Below, in pieces: positions 37,465-51,100 of a stretch of DNA of 64,000 nucleotides. This DNA is from Batillaria attramentaria. Taxonomy: Eukaryota > Mollusca > Gastropoda > Batillariidae. The stretch spans positions 459,501-523,500 of the forward strand of contig JACVVK020000295.1 of the NCBI GenBank assembly GCA_018292915.2, written 5' to 3'. The position numbers and the translations under genes were made by a program. Numbering within the stretch: the stretch's first letter is position 1; each line of letters opens with the position of its first letter. Under the pieces are notes generated by a model. It saw nothing but the letters and a program-made list of their open reading frames with translations, was not told the DNA's origin and made no database searches.

Positions 37465-40400
37465 TGTTAGCCAAAGGTGCAAACCCACCAAAAGGTCAAA
37501 GTATAAAGTAAGTCAAAGCCCACCCTCTGATTTCTGGTGCATTTGGGTTGGTGAAGACTGTGACGTACATGACCAAGAGACAACATGACTGTCCCCCTAC
37601 TCACTGTGTATACAACAGACAGCTCCTCCCGGTTGATCAGACTTCCATTTTCAAACATTACGACGCCGTCCGTGCGATTAAACATGCGAGACATCCTTGT
37701 CAGCCAGATCTCAAAGAAACCCGTTTTGATAAGAATAAGCTGGTCATCCTGAGAGAGATCAGAGAAACCTGCACACAAACAGAGCAGTGACAGCAGTTTA
37801 ACGTCTATCATCAATTCTGAAAGAGTTGAAAGGTACAACAGGGCTCAGAGTAATAACAAACCATTTTGCAAACAGAATACACAGATTAAAAATCCTGAAT
37901 ACACATGCCTTTTTTTTTTTTTTAAAGAAGTTGGGGGGGGGGGGGGGGGGTGCGTGTTCTGGTGCTTCTCCATTTGTCTGCAGAAAATGCTGTCCAAAGG
38001 ATAATATAAAGTTTCTGAACAGATCTGGCCAAAAGCAAACCCCATCTTACGTAATTTTAACAGTTACGTCCCATATCACAAGAAAACTGCTTCACCACTT
38101 ATCAGCCAATGTTAAAATATATTCTTTATCTGGAGGACTGTGGTGTGGGTCTGTTTTTCCAAGAAACGTCCTTTCCCTCCCCCCCCCTCTAAAATAAAGT
38201 GCAGTACATACTGGGCACCCGTTTGGAGAACTCTACGACGCTGTGGATGGTGGGGGTGATTAGCGTTGCCAACTGCTGCCACATCAGCAACCTCTGCACC
38301 TCCAGCTCTTGTTCCGTGAACTGCATGCGGCCATCTGGAAGTCGCAGCTTGTTCATCTGAAGCTGCAATAACAAAAACAGAATAACATTTCCAGTTCTCT
38401 GTCGATGTACAGCTGAGAGCTGAGTGACTACACTGTTGCAATTCTTTTTTGTAATGGGCTATGTCCTGAACAAATAAAACATTCCATGATTTGTAGGTAC
38501 ATATGTACGCTTTTATTTGTAATGTATTTATTTAGTTGATTATTTATCTGTTGTTCATGTGTTTATTTATCACCTTTTGTATACATTTGTAAAGCGCCTA
38601 GAGCCCCGACTTCGGAGATTAGGCGCTATAAAAAATCCTCATTATTATCTGAATTTCTGGTTTGGAAATAATATCCAAAGCAGTGATTGACACTACAAAT
38701 GTAATGGTGACTTAATTTCCTTGGCAACAAACGCTGATCTCTGATCCTGCATGCAGTCAGCCACATGTTACTCCAAGCAACCACCACATAACTTACACAG
38801 CAGATTTCACACAAGCAGTTTCACACTCACGAGAGTCGCGGGCATGCGAGGGATGCTTTTGATTTTGTCGTCAGTAAGTGCGCAGTGCGCATGATGGGCC
38901 TGGGAGATGCTGAGGATGACGTCATAGATGGCGAGCTGCCGCGACTCTAGCACCGACTGATCTTGACTGGAATCTGTGGAGCTTACGTTCGATTCTTCTT
39001 GACTCTTGGATCGCTTGGGGACACGACCATACCGTACAGCTGAAAGGTGGAAACAATGAAATTAATAATAATAAAGGCATTACCAGGCAAATGCAGGGGT
39101 TGGGGGTGGGTGGGAAGAGAGTGCTGGTGGCTCAGAGAACGAGCAAGGTTCACATTGTAAATGTGTAAGGCATAAGGAAGCCAGACATTTTTAAGGAAGC
39201 CATTTCAGTTTGCTTCATCAGTTCATATTCAGTATAATTATTTTTCATGTCACTACATGTATAGCCAAAACTAATGATAACTAAACAACACATTTCGTTC
39301 CCATTTTTCAACCCCCCCCCCCCCCCCAAAAAAAAACCTGTCCTCTGCAAACATGTTTTGTTTGTGTGTGTGAGAGAGAGAGAGAGAGAGTGTGTGTGTG
39401 TGTGTGTGTGTGTGCGTGTGCATGCGTGCGTGCGCACAGACATGTGCGTCTTGCAAAACAAGTACATGTATGCTAAAAAGCAGAACTGAAAGGCACAGAG
39501 AAACTTACAGTCTCGAGACATGCCCACTGCAAGACATTTCTTGAAGCGACAGTACTGGCAGCGATTACGGTTCAGTCGTATAACATGGCACTTTCCATCA
39601 CGTAGGCATCTATATTCTATCTGCTTCTGTATACTTCGCCGGAAAAAGCCCTGAAAAAAAAAACCAAATGTCATAGTCACACAGATAAATACACTGAAAA
39701 TTTGAAATACCCAGTCAGCATCAGTATAACGGCCACATTTACCCCTGCCCACTTACACCAGCAGCTAACTGTTTTTTGTTGTTGCCTTTTTTTTAAATCT
39801 CTAGACCTCCTCAAGTTCCCATGAACTAAAAATAGCACTTTAATCATAACAAATCCCCAAGAGCAGGCCCAAGTGTCTCTGACCACTTAAAGGCAGTCTA
39901 CATACCCAAAATCCCCATGGGCAGGGAATACCCAGGGGGTGGGGGTGGGGGTGGGGGTGGGGGGAGCGGGAAGGAGGAGATGTCTGTGTGATGACACACA
40001 AGCCATTGCCCTTCTAACCTACTAGCACTGCAGAACATGTATGTATACATGTATGTCAACGCCAAATGCAAGCATTTTCAATCTTTCAGTTTCAATGTCA
40101 GTTCTGACAAACACATCAACAACAACAACAACTTGATTTTGATGAATACCTGAGTGGAACCAGGTAGTGGAACTGAAAGTGAGAGCCAGATCTATAAGAC
40201 CAATAAAGATCAAGCGAAACTTGAAACTTCCTGTGAGCCAAGAACATTCTGTTGAGCTATCTACTCACCTCAAACTACATGCATCTAGTTCTATGAACAG
40301 CCACAGAGTACATGGACAATTCACTCACCTTACACCCTTCACAAGATGTCACACCATAGTGGTAACCTGAGGCCCGGTCACCGCACACCTTGCACGGAAC

Positions 40401-40753
40401 AAAGGACTGTCGGGAGCTGTTGGAATCTGCTGCCTGTTGAACCTTACCCTCCTCTGGAATCATGCAGAAAAAGACAGACTGAACAATACTGGTGACAGAA
40501 TTTGACGTGACATGACTCATTGACGGTGAAAATGGAGAACTGTCTGCACAGCATCCAGACTCTGTGAAATCAAAATGATGGTTTGGTTTGGTTTCTAGGA
40601 GGGGTTCTTGTTGCACTTGTATTGCTTAATTATATTTGGGGGGGTTGCTTGATTTTTGTTTTTTAACTGGTTGGGATTACATTGCTTTTACTGTGGCTGT
40701 AGTTTCATTTGTTCTGTTTCCCTGGGGTGGCGGGTTTTTTTCTTCTTTTTTTT

Positions 40754-40791
<38 letters not shown>

Positions 40792-43700
40792 TGGTGTTTG
40801 TTTCAAAATGCATCTCATACTGTAGCTAGTACGCTTATTTCTAAAGCATAAAATTCAAGTCTGATTTTGACATCTCATCGACCATTCAGGGCCCGTATGT
40901 AAAACGAGGTTAATTCAACCCACTCTTACCCAGGGCTAAACTCCCTAACCCCGACTTTCACATGCGGGCCCAGACCTGTCTTAATAAACAGTGATCACAA
41001 TGAATCATTACAGTTACTGCCTAACTGTAGTACTAGTAGGCCATACAGTACACACGTATACAATGAACATCTTACAACCATCTCTCCAAATTGGTGGCTG
41101 AGAAGATCGCAACTATTTATCCCCATGAGACTGTTAGTGTTAGGACAGTGTATTCCTCTCACATTCACAGTCTCACATGCATCCCCCCTCCCCCACCACC
41201 GATCTAATCCCTCCCCTACTACAAGCCACAATCTCCATCACAGGCCTGTCCAATCACTGTCTGGCAGTGCTGGCGGATGACATCTCTTCTCCACTGTCCC
41301 CACTAACAAGGTAACTGCCCCATAACATGTCCAAGCGGTCAACGACCCACTACCCAGACTATCTCCCCCCCCCCCCCCCCCGGCCTCTTGAGACAATCCC
41401 CCCCCCCTCTCCATCTGCTAAAGCCTGCAATTTGCCTCTCAACGCTACCCAATCATGTTAACTGGCCTGAAGGCTGAAGGCAAGGCTCTCTTCAACGTAC
41501 AGTATTGGCAAAAAACATATTGCCAGGGAGCGTGGATGCCTTTTGTGTTTGTCCTCCTTTTCAGCCACCAAGCCGTCAGACCATGCTACTGAAAAGTGTG
41601 GGACTGACACTAAGTACTACATTTTATATACATGTAGTGGTAGCATGTACTGACTACCTGCCTCATTAAGAAGCCTGTGAGTAATGAACTCCACTTTTAT
41701 TTTCGACACCGAGTGTCCTGACAGGACCAGCGGAGGTCGACTGGTTGGATGTTTGCAAGTTTTACGTCCTTTTTCCACCACATAAGGGTGATGCCTAAGA
41801 CGGAAGGACAAGGCAAAAAAAAAAAAAAAAAAGCTTATTTTATTTTATTTATTTATTTTTATTTATTTATTTATTTTTTTGGGGGGGGAGGGGGGGGCGG
41901 GCGGGGGGGGGGGGGGGGGTCTTACTGTCTTAGTTTCTGTATAAACTTGTATGTTAGAAGTTAGACTCAGTAAGTTAGAGTCAAATTACCGTGATACGGG
42001 AAACATACATGTACACATCAGATCAGAGTAACATGGAAGAATCACTGATATTTTGGAACCAGAACTGCCACTCATGAGTAAATAGCAGACAGTGTTCACA
42101 CTATTGTTAATAATACCGGTATATGTATATATGTGAAAGGCATTCTATACTTCTAGTGCACAAGTATTTTGCATTCAAACGTTCACTGAACTTCAATCAA
42201 AATAAGTGACCTCTCTGGCAGCTCATTTGTAACGAAGCCCCACAAATCTGGGCATATATATATATGGGGTTATTGGTATCACTGAAAAGTGTCAGAAACT
42301 AAAGCTTCTTTTGGTATGAAAATTAAATTTAGGTAGCATGGTGTAGGCCTGAGACATGTTTGTTGAAAACTTGCTGTGGGCCAGTGGCCACTGTGAGAAA
42401 ATGGCGGGTAAAATGAGACATGGGAATCATGCACACACACACACACACCGTGGTTGTATTACATACATGCTCGTTTTTAACATGCTTAAAAGCTACCTTC
42501 AGCCTGGAAACTTTCACGCAAGTTGTTTTAGCCCGGTGTCAGCCCGTATTCAGTCTAAAATCTTGTCCATTTATTTCAATTGTTTTTTTTTCCGGTCCAT
42601 GTCCATCTTCTTCATGTACACTGTCATGACAATGACGCTCCTCGGCTGACTGTCGCCTTCTTGGTGTCCCCACTATGAAAACCAAAACATTCAGACAGCA
42701 TTCTTTTGCCTATCAGGGACCTGTTCAGTGGAATGCACTGCCATACGACCTCAGACACTGTCAGTCCATTTGCAGCTTTAAAAGCGCTCTAAAAGCTTAC
42801 TTGTACAGACTGTGCTTTGAGTAGATGGTGACGGTACAGTGCATCATCATTTGTGGATGTATATATATATGTGTGTGTTCTGTTCAGTGCTGTAAATGCT
42901 GTGGGTCTGATCGTTTGTACATGTTATTGCAGATTTTCCAATGCCACTATTCACCTGTACATTGCTCGTAGTGTCTATTAATCAATGTTTACTTTTATTT
43001 CTCCCTGTAAGCACCTAGAGCCGTAAGGAATAGGTGCTATATATATAAATACCCATTAGTAGTAGTAGTAGTAATCTGAGGATCCAGAAATGAAAAAATC
43101 TCCAATTCGCTAAAACTGATTCCCATGCATGCAGTTCACAGTCACACTTTGCTAAACACCAGTAAAAATGCCTTCTAGATAAGATACCCCCCCCCCCACA
43201 CACACACTCTTACACCACAAGCATACCTTAGCTCTTCACAAGAAGTGTGTGTAATACTAACAGTGTTATAATTATCACCGCATGTGCCTTCACGCCAGTG
43301 GCACTGTCAGCTATGTGGGGAAGACGTAAGACGGGGAAATCCCCGCCCCGGCTATTTTCTAGTTCTAAAAACTCTACATACATGTATACATATGTATGTG
43401 CTGGCTACACAAGTCCCGTAAGATGTATCTAGTTCTCACATCAAGATTATACGTCATAATTTGAGATCTATGCTAGAGCCAGCAGTGACAACTATAAATC
43501 AGAAATTCTTTCCGCACCGCCATGGGGCCGCAAGCAAGCGCTTCGCAAGACGCCACAACAATGGACTTCATGAGACCTATCAGTTTTCGTACCAGTATCA
43601 TAACCCTAGGGGTTGCCAAACCGCATTACTTTATTTCTGGAAACCCCTCAGCAAGCGGCTTAGTAAGCACGACTAAGGCAGGCCGAAAAAAAAAAAAGGT

Positions 43701-45125
43701 AGTCTTTGGGAGGGCAAAGTGTATCGATCGATCGCCCTCAGCACTTCCAGTACACTAACAGGCGATGCAGTTACGCAAATGTCACTGTTGCTCTACTTGC
43801 TCCTCCTTGTTAGTAGTAAGGTGAATGACCGACTCGCTCTTCACTGTGTTGTCTTTCGCGCGCGTGCGCGTGTTAATTTTTTCCCCACCTCGTGGTCTGT
43901 TGTTTTCCCTAGTAAGAGCCATTGAACTCTGCGTGAACCCTTCTTTTATTCACTGACCCAGCCCTTCCTTAACAATTGTTTGATATAGAGAGAGTGAAAG
44001 CTATTTAGCTAGTGCATCTGCCACAAGTACTGGCTCGATTACGGTTTCCAGTTTCCAATATAATTTTTATTTTTAGGGTGGCTGTTGTTTTGGTCTGTGT
44101 GCTGCACGTATTGCTGGGTAAACCATGGCATCAGTGCACCTATGCAGGGAAAAAAAAAACAAAAAACATTCTGTATGCCTGTTTGCTACTGGCGCAGATA
44201 ATTTGTTGCAAAACAAATGACAATGTCTGGTCCCGAATTTGAAGCCATGTGTTGTAAGCAAAACTGGTCACAAAGAAAATTTGAAAGGCGCAATGTAAGC
44301 TAACATAGTAACAATCACATCACCCAATTATTGTCGAAGATCTGGAGTACTGTGACTTTGTTTCTTATTTCCAATCAAATTATCTTGCATCCAAACGCAT
44401 ACATTATTTTTGTGAACATGGCTCTACTCAGCGTGTTTTGCTAGTCCCGCTGATACTGACTACGCTGCCTACACTGCAATTTGTGTTGAACTTTTTTTTC
44501 CTTCTTCTTCTTCCCCAACCCCAAAGGCGCCGTGAGCATGCTTACTGCATGGAAGTTCTTTTCGTAGCGCTATACAAATGGCCAATCATCATCATCATCA
44601 TCATCAACTTGAAGAAAGAGAAATGACAATGTAACTCCTTATTTTACTTCTTTTTTTTTAAGCCATAAATTTGCAAAATAATACACCTAAAAAGGCACAG
44701 CAAACAAACTGGATCTTACTCTTCACCAAATCTCTCTTCAAAAGGGGAAAAAAAAATCAATAATCCCCCAAATGATAAATGTTTTGTACAGCATCAGGTC
44801 AATGACCACTGGAAATGGAGACCTTTCAAGTTTCATGCTATCAAAAAAAGCTTCTCTCTCTCCTCTGTCTTGCTAACAATAACAAGTATTGAATTACCCC
44901 TACTGTACTAAAAGAGTCAATGAATTGAACTCTGCATCAGCCGTTCTTTACTTCACTTATGTCTTGAATTTGACACAGAGGCAAGATCACCGGGGAGAAA
45001 GAAAGAAATGAAATTGAAATCGTGACCCGACATGATTAAGATTTACAAGAACATACGTGTGATCAATCCCTCATGGTGTAAGTCTGTAACTAGTGTAAAG
45101 CAGCTGCTTGTCTGCCTGTGTTGTG

Positions 45126-45184
<59 letters not shown>

Positions 45185-48100
45185 AAGAGACACAACTCTC
45201 CATTCCTCTTTCTTGTTGATTCAATGATTGATTGGCTGTTCAAGATTCTTGTTGTTGATTGTGAGATTTTTTTTTTTTTTCTGTACAACTGCAACAGACC
45301 ATTTTTGCCCCCAAGTAGTTAAAAATAAAATGCAAACCAACCAGGACTTCACTAAAAAAAAATTTTTTTTTTTAATTCAAGTTTTCCATAAATTACAACA
45401 CAGTGTGATTTTTTTAATACCCTATTATTACATTTTAACTAGAGAGGCAGAAGCCTCCATGGCTCCCTTGTGACACAGGTCAAGGTCGTTCACAAAAGTA
45501 TGTTTGTAAAGCTCTTATCACTATCCATTATCATGCTAAGTAAAGTGTCTGGCGCTATGAGTTCCTGGCAATATTACAATTTTCCCCGAAACAGTTTGTA
45601 CAGCCTTGATCTTTGGTCAAGGTCATTCAAATGAGATCTCATCAAAGTCTATCATCATGCTAAGTTTGATGCCTCTAGCATTTGTAGTTCCTCCGAAAAC
45701 AGTAATGTTAAAATTCACAACAGACAGCTTTAATGACCTTGACCTTCAGTCAAGGTCATTCAGAAAGGTAGGTTTCACTGCTGTCTATCATCGTGCCTCG
45801 TTTGGTGCCTCTACTGTTTGTTGTTTTGGACAAAATGCCAAGGTTAAAAGTTTCCCAAAAAACGCATGACCTTGACCTTGACTAAAAGTCACTGAACACA
45901 GGAATGTCTGTAAAGGTGCTGCCAATGTCAATCATCGCACGTAGTTTGATGCTTCTGATTCTTCTAGATACTGAGAAAATGCAAATGTAAAATTTCCGAA
46001 CACTGTTTTAATGACCTTGACCTTCAGTCAAGGTCATTTAAGATGGTATGTGTGCATAGGTCTTATCACTGTCTATCACCATGCCAGGTTTGGCACCTCT
46101 GCTGTTCGTTGTTTCTGAGAAAATGCCAATGTTAAGGTTTCACAAAACTATCTTGTACGGCCTTGACCTTGACAGAAGGTCACTGACTACATGTATATAT
46201 CTGTAAAGTTCTTATCAATGTCTATCATCATGCAAAGTTTAAAACCTCTGGCATTTGTAGATTACGAGAAAATGCCAATGTAAAATTTTCAAACAGAGCT
46301 TTAGTGACCTTGACCTTGGGTCAAGGTCATTCAAAATGATATATATTTCGAAAGGTCTTGTGGTTGTCTATCAGCATGCCAAGTTTGGTGCCTCTACTGT
46401 TTGTAGATTCTGAGAAAATGACAACGTTAAAGTTTTCTGGACACACACACACACACACACAGACAGACAGACAGACGACGGAGGGTTAATACATAGACTC
46501 CCATTGTTACACAAGGGAGCCAAAAACTCTTGTAGTCGAATCACAGCACTGATGTCCCATTCCACTCTGAAGTCAAAACATTTTGCAAGGTGAAGTCCTT
46601 CAACAGCAAGCGCTTATTTCACAATTTAAAGGTTTCGGTTCCATGATCACCAGGCTTCACAACTCAGAAGGCGCCTTTTGTGTCAAAACAGTTGTGCTAG
46701 TGAGAGTGCACCTTTGCAGCAAAGTTTGCTTGAAATTGTCCACCTCAATGATACACCCATACAGTTCTAGAATCACACAATACACTGACCTTTGCTGGGC
46801 GTGTGAATGGGAAGTGCAAGGGCCCAAAGCTGTCATACTTAGTTAGACCTGCCGGCACGGCTGTGGTAAACACTGGCTTTTGGAGTTTACGATTCAGCTG
46901 GCCCGAGTGAAGCTGTGGCTGCTGTGCGTGGGTCGAAGTGGTCAGATGCTAGACATCATCAAAGCAGCTCCCCACAATTCACAAGCTTGGGTCTATTTAT
47001 TTATTGGAAAAACGGCCTTTAAGTTAGTTCCTCTGCTGCCAAAGCAGCACCCTTCAGGCCCAGGAACAATATTGATTTTTTCATCCTATTTGTGGCTCCA
47101 AAGAACAAACCAGCCACAAACAATTCTGTTACACAGGCATGACAAGAAAGCCTGCATGCCTGCAACTACATGCAGCCAGCACAGAAGGGTGGGGGTGGGG
47201 GTGGGATTATAAAAATAGAGGACAGAGAAATTACCATGGAAGGAAAAAAGACAATGAGGCCAGTATCCGGGAGACTGGGCAATGCCCTGTAATCTGTTCC
47301 TGGTGCTTAAAAAGAACAGGAACTGAGATGCTGTCTGCTTAGCTTTACACATCTCTGCAGCAGCTAAGTGCATTTTGATTTTGGCTTGGACAATCACATG
47401 CACTATATATGCAGATGAGCAAAAAGAGGTGTTTGAAGTATAATTTAGCATGACTTGTTAAGTACACCCTACAGGACATAAAAAGACACCCAAATTACTT
47501 CTAAAAGTGAAACTGATAGACTAAATAATAGTGAAAGGTTTGATAAAAGAAACGGATTGCTGCTGGAATAAAGGACCAGCTAAACTACCATGTAGTACTG
47601 GTCCCTCCCGCGGGGTAGAAAAAGGGTCTTCATCCAATTTTTTCCCCCTATCAAAAAGTACATGTATCATTATCACGCAGAGTAATTACATGTGTTGTCT
47701 TTACACAAGTTTACAGGATATTTGAATAATTTCAGAGCTAATCTGCCGGCCTGCTCTGGCACACCATATATCCTTGAAATGGGTAAGACCTGCAAAACCT
47801 CTTTTTTTTTTTTCTTCCACTAGTTCCAGAGATCACAACAAGCATAACTGAAATTTCAACTTGAAAGCCCCAGCTGCAGTGCACACACACAGATAGATCT
47901 ATACATCGTATTACTGGCACAACAATACTTCAGTTGCATCATACAGGAATGCTTTAACCATTTTAAAGGGAACGGTCAATTATAGACTTAGAAGTTCTAC
48001 TTAGTACTGGTACTAGAAGAACTTCGGCTGAGTAGAAGGATTTTTTCTAACAAATTAATGCTGTACCTTAGAGTAGACATGTACTGTACAATTATTCGAC

Positions 48101-51100
48101 AAAACGAACTAATCAACTTTTTCTTAAAGCATCAAATGTCCATTAGAACTAGAAGTATTTTCTTTGCTTACAGGTCTATAGTAGTAACTCTCCAAACAGC
48201 ATTTTAAAACTTGTGTTGATGTGCAATAAATCACTAAATGTCATACATCCATCAACCATGCGGGCCTGGCAATTTTATAGCATGCCTAATGTATGCTTTG
48301 GGCGGAACAAAATGTTTTATTAGTATAAATTTATACACACTTAACACAGTGTTGGGACTTCATACTGGGAGAGCTAGAGAGGATTATTATGAACATGTAA
48401 AATGTGTGCAAATTTTACATGCACAATATAATTAGCATAGTTAAATCTCTCTTAAATTTTGCACTCACAACAAACTCACCATTCATACAAAATTTTATTT
48501 TATGAATCGTAACTTGAGGGCATGAGGGAAGCTGCTAGACCTTCATCTGGTCTGCACCAATTAAAGTCAGGTACATTCCACAATGCCTCTTTGTTTATCA
48601 CAGCCACACACACCTCAAATCAGTAATTTAACCAGCCAAGCAAGCGTCACCCCGCAAAGACAGAAGACAACAGTCATTCTGTCGTTACTGATGACATAAG
48701 CAGCACCAACACTAAGTAACAACCGACAGATCTCTACATCAATCAACTTCTGTACAGGTGTGAAACCTTAACGTGCAGTTTTACTTTCAAGAGTAATGCC
48801 CACTGTAATTCTTGACAGCAGTAGATACTGAGAAGCAAATTAAGGGGGGGGGGGGGGGGCGTGTATATAAATCCAACATTTTTTTCCCTTGCGAAATGGC
48901 AGAAAAACACAGCAAACACATAAAAACCGTGGCGGCCAGAAAAAAATCATGCTGGAATGATACATGTATACATGTACGTGTGTATGTTACTGATAGTGTT
49001 CTGCTTGTTCCAAATTTTTTTTTTTTGGGGGGGGGGGGGGGGGTCTTTTTTTTTTTTTTTTTTTTTTTTGCCTTGACGGCGGAATGATAAAAAAAACCAA
49101 AAACAACCCAAAATGGTGGAAACTGGCCTAGAGGCAGCCGAGTTCCACCGAACGGCAGAAAAATCTCATGCCTGCTAATACCAAATATTGTTGTACTGTA
49201 TTTAAACATTCCCCATCGATGAGTGCATCCTTGCCGTTGGAGATGGGGCTTGCGTGTCTCCATGACCCCGAGAGCTATGCCGGCGGGAGATTCGTCTCCT
49301 GGTAGGGCCACCCATGCTGGACAGGTCGAAGGGTAGAGGCCAGACGAAGCGCACTCACTGGTCCTCCAGGTTGGGGGTTTGAGTAGGGCTAACAACCCAA
49401 CTCTTTAAAAACAAAACCTGTTACAGAAACTACAACCACAGATCTACAACGCAACTTGGTCCAGGAAGAGTCCTCTCTAGTAGAGCCCATGACGCGAGCT
49501 GGTGAAAGCCCTCGGGAAGCCAGTGCGCCGACTACTCTTCTGACAGCCAAGACCAAAGCCAGGATAGGGACCTGGAACATCCGAACCCTATACGAAACAG
49601 GAAAGACAGCACAAGTGAGTCAAGAAATGCATAGATACAATCTGAAGCTGCTCGGCCTATGTGAGACAAGATGGACAGGAACAGGACGCACTCGACTCAC
49701 CTCCGGAGACACCATCCTCTACTCCGGACACGAAGACGGCCAACCACACATGCACGGAGTAGCGTTGCTGATGACACCTGAAGCAACACAAGCACTATTG
49801 TCCTGGGAACCAGTGTCACCAAGGATCCTGAGCGCCAGATTCAACTCAAAGGGCAGGAAAGTCACCATCCTCCAGTGCTACGCTCCCACCAACATGGCCG
49901 ATGAGGAAGAAAAGGAGAACTTTTACGAGCAGCTCCAAGCCGTCCTCGACAAAGCACCGAGAAGAGACCTGAAGATCCTCATGGGAGACCTCAACGCCAA
50001 AGTGGGCACCGACAACACAGACAGAGAACTCATCATGGGCAAACACGGAACAGGGACACAGAACGAGAACGGAGAGCTCTTCACAGAATTCTGCACCACC
50101 AACGACCTGGTCATCGGAGGCACCATATTCCCCCACAAGACCATCCACAAAACCACCTGGACATCACCGGACGGAAGAACTGTAAACCAGATCGACCACA
50201 TCACCATCGGCAGGAAGTGGCGAAGAAGCTTGCTGGACGTCCGAGCAAAGCGGGGAGCTGATGCAGCCTCAGACCATCACCTCGTCATTGCAGCGATCAA
50301 GATCAAGCTGAAGGCCTACAGAGACCAGGCTGACAGACCATCCCACAAGTACAACGTGCACAGTCTGAAGGAGAGCGTCAAGACCAACGCCTTCAGATGT
50401 GAGCTGAGGAACAGATTCAGCGCTCTCAACACACTACCTGAAGAGACAATCGAGGAGCACTGGCACGACCTGCGAGAAACCTGGACAGCAACATGCAGGG
50501 AAGTGCTGGGAAAGAAGACGAGACAACACAAAGAGTGGCTTACATCTGACACCTGGGACCTCATCACAGAGAGGAAACGCCTGAAAGACCTGATCAACCA
50601 CACTGACGACCAAGACGACAAGCGCGACCTGCAGGCTCAATACTGGGACGTCAACCGGCAGGTCAAGAGGAGCGCAAGGAACGACAAGAGGAACTTCATC
50701 AACGACCTCACAGAAGAAGCAGAAACAGCAGCAGGACAACGGAACATGAAACGGCTCTACGAAATAACAAGGACACTCTCTGGGAAAAATAACAACCCCA
50801 CCAGACCAGTCAAAGACAAGAACGGACAAATCATCACCAAAGAGGAAGACCAAAGGACAAGGTGGGCTGAACACTTTAAGGAAACGCTCAACAGGCCTCC
50901 ACCACCAGTCCCACCAGACATACCACCGGCAGCCCAGCTACTCGACATCAGCACCAACCCCCCTACCAAGACCGAGATCATCAAAGCCATCAAGTCCCTC
51001 AAGTCTGGCAAAGCAGCAGGCCCCGACGGCATACCACCAGAAGCCCTCAAGGCCGACATCCAGACCTCCACCGACATGCGGCACCCGCTCCTGAGGAAGA

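Noticed and set aside
45460..46522. CRISPR-like repeat array
   Set aside because: The units are diverged ~140 bp tandem copies without spacers, in eukaryotic DNA.
48787..49395. 202-codon minus-strand frame
   Set aside because: It spans poly(A)/poly(C) tracts and the LINE 5' leader, and has no conserved motif.
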